Assembly (NCBI RefSeq): GCF_041355105.1 | Contig: NZ_JBFUPK010000003.1 | Coordinates: 28,245 to 92,244 of the forward strand | DNA: 64,000 nucleotides | Origin: Terriglobus sp. RCC_193 | GTDB lineage: Bacteria > Acidobacteriota > Terriglobia > Terriglobales > Acidobacteriaceae | Direction: 5' to 3' | Shown here: one piece after another, positions 35,205 to 42,765 of the stretch | Numbering within the stretch: the stretch's first letter is position 1 | Layout: each line of letters starts with the position of its first letter | The notes under the pieces: model-generated | What the model was told of the DNA's origin: nothing | The model's input: only the letters and a program-made list of their open reading frames with translations | Database searches by the model: none | Position numbers and translations under genes: made by a program

Positions 35205-35880
35205 GGATCTGGACCCCCTTGCGGTCAATAGTCAAAAACGTGGCGCGTGTATCTGTCCAGCACCCGGAGTTGAAATACTCAATGCTGCCTTCCGTACGTT
35301 GCATCGCTTCATGCGTATGCCCGCAGAACACGCGGTCTGCGTGGCCATCCTTCGCATACGCCAGCGCCCCTTCCGCTACCTTGTCCGTCAACCGCAACCA
35401 GCGTGTGCTGAAGCGATCAAACCAACGTGACATCCGCTGCTCCTCGCCATCCATCCGCTGCGACATCTCATAGAAGCCTTCAAAGAATCGGCTCAACAGG
35501 ATATTGCGATTAATAAAACGATCGAACTGGTGCCCATGCACCGCCAGGTGCCGTTTGCCTGCATACTCCCACACATACCGCTGATACACCGGCACGCCCA
35601 CCATGTGTGACATCAGTTGCGACAACCCGTGATCGTGATTTCCTTCCACCCACACAATCGTGCGACGCTGCTTCGGGTTGGAGAGCCTGCGGATACACGA
35701 CAGAAAATCCCAGTGCTGTCGCTTCAATCGCGCAAAATCAAGACCGCTGAAAATATCACCCAACAGGATCAATTGCCGGAAGTCCACGCCTTCCAGCACT
35801 TCCATGGCTTCTTCCGCCCGGCTAACATCAGAGCCCAGGTGGACGTCGGAGAGGATGAGCGTATCGCAGGTCCGCACCAT
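35074..35880 (-). CDS. Calcineurin-like metallophosphoesterase (LpxH-like)
   Basis: A 268-aa di-metal phosphoesterase. All metal blocks are visible: SDVHLGSD, LLGDIFSG, VEGNHDHG, VHGHQFD and CGHTHEA, in the order of the UDP-2,3-diacylglucosamine pyrophosphatase (LpxH) group, so a role in lipid A assembly is plausible but unproven. The last roughly 44 residues, after EYQPGTVY, lie within the glycosyltransferase gene and look unlike the family, probably a run-on to a downstream stop. Confidence 0.85.
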   Translation of the reverse strand: MVRTCDTLILSDVHLGSDVSRAEEAMEVLEGVDFRQLILLGDIFSGLDFARLKRQHWDFLSCIRRLSNPKQRRTIVWVEGNHDHGLSQLMSHMVGVPVYQRYVWEYAGKRHLAVHGHQFDRFINRNILLSRFFEGFYEMSQRMDGEEQRMSRWFDRFSTRWLRLTDKVAEGALAYAKDGHADRVFCGHTHEAMQRTEGSIEYFNSGCWTDTRATFLTIDRKGVQIHEYQPGTVYRDPGKERIEAPAFAAELVGETGLSGYRGYGSIRC

Positions 35881-36000
35881 ACCCCACCATCTTTCCGCAC
35901 GCTCATTGCTACACCATGACCGCAGTGTGAACTATCCATGACGAAGGGTTACTCTCCAAATACCTCCTGCATTGCATAAGAGCTGTAACCACATAGAGCA

Positions 36001-36024
36001 CAGTGGAAGAACACACTTCCACTG
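36001..36024 (-). terminator. Hairpin after the araC-type gene
   Basis: CAGTGGAAG-aacaca-CTTCCACTG, a perfect 9-bp stem 38 bp past the stop of the AraC-type regulator. It lacks a T run. Confidence 0.6.
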
Positions 36025-36061
36025 GCACTTGAGCCCGCCACCAAAGTCAGAACCCTACGCT

Positions 36062-37057
36062 TCAAACATCTTCCGCCATTCCGGCATTAACGTGGCCTTC
36101 AAAACCACGTTTGAGGTATTCACCGGGGTTGACCCCGACAATTCGCTTGAACGCCTTACTGAACGCAGCGTCGGATTCGTAACCAATCAACCGAGCGACG
36201 TCGATGAGCTTCTTGTCACGCTTCTGGAGTAGCTGCATCGCCTTCTGCATCCGCCACTCGCTTACATACTCCAATGGTGTTTGTCCAAGCAGCTGTTTAA
36301 AACGTGCTGCAAATGCGGAGCGAGACATGCCAGCCGTTGTGGCCAGGGATTCCACCGTCCAGGGTGTATTCACTCTGTCATGAATGGCACTCAGGGCAGT
36401 GCCCATTTGAGGATCGAAAATCGCGCGAAGCCATCCTTTATTGCGTTCCGGTCCTGACGCGATGTGCGCCCGGAGCACCTGGATAAACAGCACCTCGGCA
36501 AGCCGAGTCGCAACGACTTCCGATCCCGGCGCCTGTTCTGCCATTTCCGAAGCAAGCGCCTGCACTGTGTTGTGAAGAGCAAGCGTGCGTGCCTCATCAG
36601 CCTTCATCAAAATGAAGCTCGGCAGTAATTGCGTGATTGGCTTCAGGCTGGCGTGATCGAAACTCAGGGATCCGCAGACGATGGTCGTGGGTGTACCACC
36701 GCCTCCACAGTGAGCGATATTGCCGTTGGCGCTGGCGCCGATCTCGCGGAAAGTCCACCTGGGACCTGTTCGCGGACTATCGCGCAACACAATCGAAGTC
36801 CCCTTAGCCAGCAAAAAGCAATCACCACCGGTGAGGGGAATCGGCTCTGCAATCCCTTCCACACTCAGCCAGCAGTTGCCGCGCGAAAGCATGGCGAAAT
36901 GCGCCAAGTCTGTGGGCGAAGTCTTCTTGCCGGAAGACGTGACTGCTTCTTCGGCCTGATTTTCCTGTTTTATGCCCCACGGCGCTGTGGCTTCCAGCCT
37001 GTGCAGGCCAAAGGCGGTTACGTGCATCGTTCGGAAGATGTCTGTTATCGGATCCAA
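36062..37057 (-). CDS. AraC-family transcriptional regulator
   Basis: A 331-aa regulator: an N-terminal cupin (AraC-binding type; NCWLSVEGIAEPIPLTGGDCFLL landmark near 77-99) and a C-terminal double HTH (about 222-320) with WTVESLATTAGMSRSAFAARF and IGYESDAAFSKAFKRIVGVNPGEYL as the two recognition helices (each longer than quoted motifs imply). The effector is unknown. It resembles regulators of oxidoreductase genes, and two SDR genes lie 1-3 kb away. TTG 37057 has GAGG 5 bases ahead; an ATG 10 codons later is the alternative. Confidence 0.88.
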   Translation of the reverse strand: MDPITDIFRTMHVTAFGLHRLEATAPWGIKQENQAEEAVTSSGKKTSPTDLAHFAMLSRGNCWLSVEGIAEPIPLTGGDCFLLAKGTSIVLRDSPRTGPRWTFREIGASANGNIAHCGGGGTPTTIVCGSLSFDHASLKPITQLLPSFILMKADEARTLALHNTVQALASEMAEQAPGSEVVATRLAEVLFIQVLRAHIASGPERNKGWLRAIFDPQMGTALSAIHDRVNTPWTVESLATTAGMSRSAFAARFKQLLGQTPLEYVSEWRMQKAMQLLQKRDKKLIDVARLIGYESDAAFSKAFKRIVGVNPGEYLKRGFEGHVNAGMAEDV

Positions 37058-37089
37058 CTCAGCCTCACCAGGAAATTCTCCAGAAACAT

Positions 37090-37857
37090 TCAGTTTGAGC
37101 CGGGACGTTCCGCAGACTGAATCTCGTAATTGTCCTGCTCTACTTGTGTGGTGACGAGTTTCAGGCCCAGTTGCTCTCGCAACGCCGTAAAGATCACTGG
37201 CCCGTCGTTGTCGGTGGATGGATCTTTCATTTGATCGGTTCGTAGCGGTGTCCAGCGAAGAGTCACGTCATACCGGCCGGACAAGCCGGTCCTGTCTTCC
37301 ACAACTCTTCCTGCGCCCGCCGGCCACTTCAGCCACTCTGCGAATTCGCTCATGGTGATGCCGTGAGCAATCACGGATGGTCCTGGCTTCATCTCAAACA
37401 AGTACGGCTGCCCGCTGGCAGGCGTCAGCCGAGGTCCGAGTGTCCCAGCGGTCGCCACGGTCAGCGCAAAGCCCTTTGCTCGTCGTTTTTCCGTATGAAG
37501 CTTCAGACTAAAGCTCTCACGGGCAACTGCAAGAAGCACCTCTCGATACACGTCATCGTCGCGTTTCCCTGCCGCGTTGTTATCCTTCGCGACGATATCC
37601 CACATGTCATGCCGGACCCATTGAGGGCCACCCGTTACCTGAAACGGAAGGACATTGAAACCTTCGCGAATCATGAGCTCGAGAGTGAAGCATGCGATTT
37701 CGACATGGCCCCCGCCAAGCACGCGGGATTCTCCGCACGGCGCATTTTCAGGATGCGGTTTGACTGCAGAAACCTCGAGGATGCTCTGTGCGTTCAGCAT
37801 AGGCATTATCCCTATACAGGCGATTACTGAGAGCGTGAAAGCCGAAAAATAGCGCAT
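37090..37857 (-). CDS. TIGR03435 family exported protein, second copy
   Basis: A 255-aa paralogue of the 18.7-kb protein. A signal peptide (about 1-23, ending LNAQ) is followed by LEVSAVKPHPENAP, the family block GRVVEDRTGLSGRYDVTLRW, and the C-terminal FTALREQLGLKLVTTQVEQ ending in SAERPGSN. It is about 70 residues shorter than the first copy, mainly in the middle. It is followed by the AraC-type gene (32 bp) and is divergent from an SDR gene (154 bp). Confidence 0.88.
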   Translation of the reverse strand: MRYFSAFTLSVIACIGIMPMLNAQSILEVSAVKPHPENAPCGESRVLGGGHVEIACFTLELMIREGFNVLPFQVTGGPQWVRHDMWDIVAKDNNAAGKRDDDVYREVLLAVARESFSLKLHTEKRRAKGFALTVATAGTLGPRLTPASGQPYLFEMKPGPSVIAHGITMSEFAEWLKWPAGAGRVVEDRTGLSGRYDVTLRWTPLRTDQMKDPSTDNDGPVIFTALREQLGLKLVTTQVEQDNYEIQSAERPGSN

Positions 37858-38011
37858 TTGGTACGCACCTTATCACGATTTAGCTGTAGTGCAATCATCC
37901 TGTTCTTTGGACGAATAGACAAAAATTTAGGACTATCAAGCAGTTCTCGTCCACCACAAAAGAACTCTACTCCTCAGCAGTGGATGCCGGACATCCACCG
38001 AAGGAGCAAGT

Positions 38012-38746
38012 ATGGGAAAGCTGGAAGGTAAGGTCGCAGTCGTCACAGGTGGATCAAGCGGCATGGCGCTGGCGAGCGCCAGGCGCTTTGTTGAAGAAGG
38101 TGCCTACGTTTTCATCACGGGCAGGAGACAGGAGCAGCTTGATGAGGCTGTCAAGCTGATTGGCCGGAATGTGACCGGCGTGCGCGGTGACGCGGCCAAC
38201 CTCGACGACCTCGACCGGCTGTTCGACACGGTCAAGCGCGAAAAGGGCAAGATCGACGTCCTGTTCGCAAGTGCTGGCACGGGCGAGGCCCTACCCCTGG
38301 GCGAGATTACCGAGCAGCACTTCGATGCGACCTTCGGCCTGAATGCGCGCGGAACGCTGTTTACGGTGCAGAAGGCGTTGCCGCTGTTCAACGATGGCGG
38401 ATCGATCATCATGACCGGCTCCGTTGCTTCGATTAAGGGGTTTCCCGGTTTCGGCGTCTATGCCGCCAGCAAGGCAGCATTGCGCTCCTTCGCACGCACA
38501 TGGCTCAACGAACTGAAGGGCAGGAATATCCGTGTCAACGTGCTGGGCCCGGGGCCAATCGCCACGCCCATGCAGGAAGAAGTCCTCACCCCGGAGGCGA
38601 AGAAGATGTTTGAATCGCTGATCCCGCGGGGAACGATGGGGCAACCGGAAGAAATCGCGACGGTTGCGCTGTTTCTTGCTTCCGACGATTCGAGCTTCGT
38701 GAATGGCGTGGAGTTGAATGTCGATGGAGGCTTCTCGGCTATCTGA
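38012..38746 (+). CDS. Short-chain dehydrogenase/reductase (SDR)
   Basis: A 244-aa classical SDR: nucleotide loop TGGSSGMALA (the usual third Gly is Ala here), FASAG, catalytic Ser in TGSVASIKG, and YAASKAALRS with Tyr and Lys. C-terminal VELNVDGGFSAI is typical. GGAG precedes the ATG by 7-8 bases. It is strongly similar to the next gene throughout (for example [17 protein letters not shown] and KGFPGFGVYAASKAA), so the pair arose by duplication or parallel acquisition. The substrate is unknown. Confidence 0.9.
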   Translation: MGKLEGKVAVVTGGSSGMALASARRFVEEGAYVFITGRRQEQLDEAVKLIGRNVTGVRGDAANLDDLDRLFDTVKREKGKIDVLFASAGTGEALPLGEITEQHFDATFGLNARGTLFTVQKALPLFNDGGSIIMTGSVASIKGFPGFGVYAASKAALRSFARTWLNELKGRNIRVNVLGPGPIATPMQEEVLTPEAKKMFESLIPRGTMGQPEEIATVALFLASDDSSFVNGVELNVDGGFSAI

Positions 38747-38753
38747 TAATCAG

Positions 38754-38799
38754 CGGATCTCGGTGAATGCATCATTGCCAATGCACTCACCGGGATCCG
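38754..38799 (+). terminator. Imperfect long hairpin after first SDR
   Basis: CGGATC.CGGTGA.TGCAT pairs with ATGCA..CACCG..ATCCG around a 7-base loop. It starts 8 bp after the stop and probably ends the first SDR transcript. Confidence 0.65.
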
Positions 38800-38922
38800 A
38801 TAGGTAACAAGTCTTTAAGCGTCTGTAGACGAGCTTTCTTTCCGCCAGCAGGCTTTCGAAAAAAATCCACCTAAAAAACTTATGAATCCCGTCACGCGCT
38901 CAGCAATCTATTCCGATTGAGA

Positions 38923-38946
38923 ACATTTCAATAGTTATTGAAATGT
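38923..38946. promoter_or_regulatory. Perfect 11+2+11 palindrome upstream of second SDR
   Basis: ACATTTCAATA-gt-TATTGAAATGT, a perfect, A/T-rich inverted repeat 18 bp before the second SDR start. Its size and symmetry fit a dimeric repressor operator overlapping the promoter region. No gene for a matching repressor is adjacent; the AraC-type regulator 2 kb away is a weak candidate. Confidence 0.75.
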
Positions 38947-38964
38947 CAAAAGGATCAGAAAATC

Positions 38965-39717
38965 ATGGGCAAACTCGACGGAAAAATCGCACTCGTCACC
39001 GGCGGCAACAGTGGCATCGGCCTCGCAACGGCAAAGCGCTTTGTGGATGAAGGCGCATATGTGTTCATCACTGGCCGACGTCAGAACTCGCTGGATGAAG
39101 CTGTAAAGACCATCGGCAAAAATGTCACCGCCGTTCAGGGCGATGTCTCCAATCTCGCCGACCTCGATCGACTCTTCGCTCAGATCAAATCCGAAAAAGG
39201 CAAACTCGACATCCTCTTCGCCAACGCAGGCGGCGGCGAATTCGTGACGCTCGAAAACTACACGGAAGAGCACTTCGACAAAACCTTCAATATCAATGTG
39301 AAGGGCCTCGTCTTCACCGTGCAGAAAGCGTTGCCGTTGCTGCCGGACGGAGCCACCATCGTGCTGAACGCATCCATCGTCTCCATCAAAGGCTTCCCCG
39401 CATTCGGTGTCTACAACGCCACCAAGGCAGCCGTCCGCTCCTTCGCGCGCACATGGACCAACGAGCTGAAAGACCGCAAAATCCGCGTCAACGTCGTCAG
39501 CCCGGGCCCCATTGACACACCCGCCATCGCCGCCATCACCGGCAACGATCCAGCTGCGGAAGAAGCATTCAAGACGCAAATCACGGCAGGCGTGCCTCTT
39601 GGCCGTATGGGCGAATCCGACGAGATCGCCAAGGCCGTCGTCTTCCTCGCCTCTGACGACAGCAGCTTTGTCGCCGGCGTGGAGCTCTTCGTCGACGGCG
39701 GCTTCGTAGCCGTGTAA
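38965..39717 (+). CDS. Short-chain dehydrogenase/reductase (SDR), paralogue
   Basis: A 250-aa classical SDR with the normal [10 protein letters not shown] loop (12-21), NAGG, Ser in NASIVSIKG and [10 protein letters not shown]. The C-terminus is [12 protein letters not shown]. It closely parallels the upstream SDR, but with an intact third glycine. AAGGA lies about 11 bases before ATG 38965. Control is probably separate from the first SDR: a terminator-like hairpin and the 24-bp palindrome lie between them. Confidence 0.92.
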   Translation: MGKLDGKIALVTGGNSGIGLATAKRFVDEGAYVFITGRRQNSLDEAVKTIGKNVTAVQGDVSNLADLDRLFAQIKSEKGKLDILFANAGGGEFVTLENYTEEHFDKTFNINVKGLVFTVQKALPLLPDGATIVLNASIVSIKGFPAFGVYNATKAAVRSFARTWTNELKDRKIRVNVVSPGPIDTPAIAAITGNDPAAEEAFKTQITAGVPLGRMGESDEIAKAVVFLASDDSSFVAGVELFVDGGFVAV

Positions 39718-39732
39718 ACAATCCGTGAAAAG

Positions 39733-39770
39733 CCGGAGGCGGTTTCCCCTTCGCCTCCGGTACACTCTTT
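39733..39770 (+). terminator. Terminator of the second SDR
   Basis: CCGGAGGCG (39733-39741) and CGCCTCCGG (39752-39760) form a 9-bp stem followed by tacactcttt, 15 bp beyond the stop. Confidence 0.85.
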
Positions 39771-39808
39771 CTGCAACGCACCTGATTTGCAGCAGAGGAG
39801 GGCCCGCA

Positions 39809-41065
39809 TTGGCCCGCTTTACCGGACTCATTGGTCTTGTCGTTTTACTTGGCGTCGCTTACGCCCTCTCCACCGACCGCCGTGCCATCCGTTGGCGCAC
39901 CGTCGCCTGGGGCCTCTCCCTGCAAATCTTCTTCGCCTTCCTCGTCATCAAGTGGAGCTTCGGACAGCTCATCCTCGCCAAGGGCGCGGGCGCGGTAGCT
40001 GGTCTGCTCGCGCATTCGGTCGACGGCTCTTCCATGGTCTTTGGCAAACTCGGCGATCCCACCAGCCCGCTACAAGTCTTCGCCTTCGCCGTTCTACCCA
40101 CCATCATTTTCGTGTCGGCATTGTTCGCCGTGCTGTATCACCTCGGCATCATGCAGGTCGTCATCCGTGGCATGGCATGGGTCATGCAGCGCACCATGGG
40201 CACCAGCGGCGCGGAATCCACCAACGTCGCGGCCTCCATCTTCATGGGCCAGACGGAAGCTCCGCTCACCATCCGCCCCTTCCTGAACAACGCCACCCGC
40301 TCCGAACTCATGACCATCATGACCAGCGGCATGGCGCACGTCTCCGGCGGCATCATGGCGGCTTACATCTCGTTCGGCATCCGCGCGCAGGACCTGCTCA
40401 GCGCCGTCATCATGACCGCGCCCGGCACCATCCTCATCGCAAAGATGCTCGTGCCTGAAACCGAAGTCCCCGAAACTCTCGGCACCGTCCACATCAAGAG
40501 CGAAGACGAACACAAAAACGAAAACCTCATCGGCGCCATCGCGCGCGGCACCATCGATGGCGGTCAACTCGCCTTCAACGTCGCCATCATGCTCATCAGC
40601 TTCCTTGCACTCGTGGGACTGCTGAACGGTATCCTTACCGGCATCCACAACATCATCGGCGTGCATCAGGTCGCGGGCCACAACGTCAGCTTCCCATCCA
40701 CACTGAACTCCATCCTCGGCTTCTTCTGCGCACCCATCGCGTGGCTCATCGGCATCCCGTGGCACGACGCGCCCATCGTCGGCAACCTCATCGGCACCCG
40801 CGCTGTACTGAACGAGTTCATCGCCTACACCCAACTCGGCCAGCTAGCCAACGCGCATCAGATCAGCACGCGCACCCTCGCCATCGCCACCTTCGCGCTC
40901 TGCGGTTTCGCGAACCTTGGTTCCGTAGGTATGCAGATCGGCGGCATAGGTGCACTGATCCCCAACCGCCGCAACGAACTCGCCCGCCTCGGCATGCGAG
41001 CCCTCCTCGCAGGCACCATCGCCAACCTGATGAGCGCCTCCATCGTAAGCATGTTGATCCGCTAA
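39809..41065 (+). CDS. nupC: Concentrative nucleoside transporter (NupC/CNT family)
   Basis: A 418-aa inner-membrane nucleoside/cation symporter. CNT landmarks: FGKLGDP, FAVLPTIIFVSALFAVLYHLG, GQTEAPLTIRPFL (substrate loop), the inner gate MTSGMAHVSGGIMAAYISFG, and GSVGMQIGGIGALIPNRR. The frame opens 28 codons upstream within the SDR terminator; TTG 39809 has AGAGGAGG 7 bases ahead and is the better start. Functionally it would feed the cdd-deoA salvage genes 5-6 kb away, although it is not in their operon. Confidence 0.93.
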   Translation: MARFTGLIGLVVLLGVAYALSTDRRAIRWRTVAWGLSLQIFFAFLVIKWSFGQLILAKGAGAVAGLLAHSVDGSSMVFGKLGDPTSPLQVFAFAVLPTIIFVSALFAVLYHLGIMQVVIRGMAWVMQRTMGTSGAESTNVAASIFMGQTEAPLTIRPFLNNATRSELMTIMTSGMAHVSGGIMAAYISFGIRAQDLLSAVIMTAPGTILIAKMLVPETEVPETLGTVHIKSEDEHKNENLIGAIARGTIDGGQLAFNVAIMLISFLALVGLLNGILTGIHNIIGVHQVAGHNVSFPSTLNSILGFFCAPIAWLIGIPWHDAPIVGNLIGTRAVLNEFIAYTQLGQLANAHQISTRTLAIATFALCGFANLGSVGMQIGGIGALIPNRRNELARLGMRALLAGTIANLMSASIVSMLIR

Positions 41066-41121
41066 GAGAAAAACACAAAGACAATCACAACGCTGGGGGA
41101 CGATAGTCACGCGATAGGCAA

Positions 41122-41190
41122 GGGCCTCGCATAGGCGAAGCAATAGGCCTCGCGTAGGTGAAGCAATGGGGCCACGCATAGGGCGATGAT
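41122..41190. repeat. Three 23-bp tandem repeats
   Basis: Units at 41122-41144, 41145-41167 and 41168-41190 share (a/g)ggcc(t/a)cgc(a/g)taggcgaagcaat with a few substitutions. They lie at the left end of the 600-bp gene-free stretch after nupC. Confidence 0.8.
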
Positions 41191-41655
41191 CATTCTGAGC
41201 AAAGCGAAGAATCTCCCCGCACTTCGCATCACCACAGCCGCCCCATTCTTTCCGACCACAAACCCGGGTGCCCCAGGTTCGCGAAGCTAACCTGGGCCGA
41301 GCGGCAACGCCGCTCCATTCACGCGAAAGCGTGAACCAGCGAAACTCCCACGAACGAAGTTCATCACCCTGTATCTCAGCGAAGCTCAAACGGTCGAAGA
41401 CCGTCATCCTGAACGAAGCGAAGCGGAGCTGAAGGACCTGCTTTCCTACACACCCGCTACAACGCACAAGGAAACCCAAAACGAACCATCAGCCAAAACC
41501 GAGTGCCCCAGGTTCGCGAAGCTAACCTGGGCATCGCTCCAAAGGAGCGATCAAACGACCGAAGGTCGTCTTCTCTCGGAAGGGGAAGGGCAGGGCTTCA
41601 GCCCTGCCGTAAGATCCGCCTGAACAAAGCGGCTTCAGCCGCTGAAGGAATATAA
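41189..41655. repeat. REP-like repeat cluster, left copy
   Basis: The gene-free stretch 41066-41665 is mostly this cluster: tcattctgagcaaagcgaagaatc, the gggtgccccaggttcgcgaag stem-loop (from 41266), gcgaaagcgtgaacc and gaacgaagttc palindromes, tcatcctgaacgaagcgaag, a second stem-loop copy with an altered follow-on hairpin (41500-41550: ATCGCTCC-aaa-GGAGCGAT), and the gggcttcagccctgccgtaag / gcggcttcagccgc module. Bases 41260-41408 are repeated almost exactly at 44534-44682. Confidence 0.93.
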
Positions 41656-41665
41656 CCAAAGCCAA

Positions 41666-41827
41666 TCAAGGCTCGCGCCCTTCAGCACGAGGCCGTGGTG
41701 GTGGTGCCGCCTGTGCCTGAATCCTGCCCGTCTCATCGCTCTTCTCTCTGCGTCCGGAAAAAAACATCCATCCCAGCGCGACCAGCAGGAACAGCGGAAG
41801 CAACATCAATCCGAGGTAGTAAACCAT
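41666..41827 (-). CDS. 53-aa single-TM membrane protein
   Basis: MVYYLGLMLLPLFLLVALGWMFF forms one N-terminal transmembrane helix; the cytoplasmic tail is basic then Pro/Ala/Arg-rich (QAQAAPPPRPRAEGREP). ATG 41827 has GGAGG 6 bases upstream, but that Shine-Dalgarno lies in a perfect hairpin (41834-41855). It is downstream of the PP2C gene on the same strand (86 bp). The function is unknown. Confidence 0.7.
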   Translation of the reverse strand: MVYYLGLMLLPLFLLVALGWMFFSGRREKSDETGRIQAQAAPPPRPRAEGREP

Positions 41828-41833
41828 CGCGCA

Positions 41834-41855
41834 CCTCCAACCTTTTTGTTGGAGG
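41834..41855 (-). promoter_or_regulatory. Perfect hairpin burying the RBS of the 53-aa gene
   Basis: On the minus strand CCTCCAAC-aaaaag-GTTGGAGG: an 8-bp perfect stem whose 3' arm contains the GGAGG Shine-Dalgarno, 6 bases from the ATG. It parallels the hairpin at 21182-21218. Confidence 0.8.
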
Positions 41856-41912
41856 CCCATCACAACACCGCCGTTGTCCTGCAGGCAGTTTCATGGCGCG
41901 ATGCGGCAGTTA

Positions 41913-42746
41913 TTACACCCTCACCAGCACCACGGTGATGTTGTCGCACCCACCGCGCTCATTCGCCAGATCCACCAGTGCATCGGCGCAAACCTGCAAC
42001 TCGCTGTGACCGCCCTCGTTCAGCACCCGCGCAATCGCCTCATCATCCAGCTCGCGAATCAATCCATCCGAACACAGCAGAAACAAATCGCCCTGCATCA
42101 GTTCACACCGCATCACATCCGGTTGCACTTCCCCATGCGAACCCACGGCGCGCGTAATAATGTTCCGCAGATGTGACACGGAAGCCTCATCCTCCGTCAT
42201 CAACCCCGCGCGCACCTGTTCATCCACAAACGAGTGGTCGTTCGTAAGCTGCTCCAGCACAGCCTGCCGCAGCCGATAACAGCGTGAATCGCCCACATTC
42301 ACCACCCACGCTTCCTGCAGGTCGCGGCCAATCTCCAGTCCCACCAGCGTCGTTCCCATGCCGCGTAGCGACATATCCCGATGCGACTCCAGGAAGACCT
42401 CACTATTGGCTTCGATGGCCGCTCTCTCCAGCCGCCAGCGTGCAGGACGTGTATCGCGCTCAATCCGCGCTTTTTCCAGAAACACGCGAGCCGCCATGTG
42501 CGACGCCACTTCACCGCCCGCGGCTCCGCCCATGCCATCGCACACCACGAACAGCCCCGCCATCTCATCTGCGGCGCAGGCATCTTCATTGTGTCCGCGG
42601 CTGCGGCCCACGTCCGTCAGCATCGCGTATTCCACGTGTGGCCTCCGGCTCAATCCCGCAATCCAATCCCTGAGCATGTCCCGCTGGAGGTACCTTCCGT
42701 ACTGCGCGAATCCGCGGCAAATGCTCTGCGTGCGGTCTACTGCCAT
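41913..42746 (-). CDS. PP2C-family Ser/Thr protein phosphatase
   Basis: About 277 aa, Stp1-like. Motifs: GRSRGHNEDAC, VVCDGMGGAAGGEVAS, GMGTTLVGLEI, VVNVGDSRCYRL, LTNDHSF, LLCSDGLI and CDNITVVLV, giving the full metal-binding Asp set. It removes phosphate from Ser/Thr, presumably opposing a Hanks-type kinase encoded elsewhere. The start is uncertain: in-frame TTG at 42791, ATG at 42746 (used) or ATG at 42677; none has a clear Shine-Dalgarno. It follows the M28 peptidase by 19 bp and is probably co-transcribed. Confidence 0.9.
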   Translation of the reverse strand: MAVDRTQSICRGFAQYGRYLQRDMLRDWIAGLSRRPHVEYAMLTDVGRSRGHNEDACAADEMAGLFVVCDGMGGAAGGEVASHMAARVFLEKARIERDTRPARWRLERAAIEANSEVFLESHRDMSLRGMGTTLVGLEIGRDLQEAWVVNVGDSRCYRLRQAVLEQLTNDHSFVDEQVRAGLMTEDEASVSHLRNIITRAVGSHGEVQPDVMRCELMQGDLFLLCSDGLIRELDDEAIARVLNEGGHSELQVCADALVDLANERGGCDNITVVLVRV

Positions 42747-42765
42747 CCCGAGCAACCCGGAAATC

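Noticed and set aside
41189-41655. CRISPR array
   Set aside because: Repeats are of mixed sequence and length, spaced irregularly and palindromic as REP modules are; no cas genes are present.
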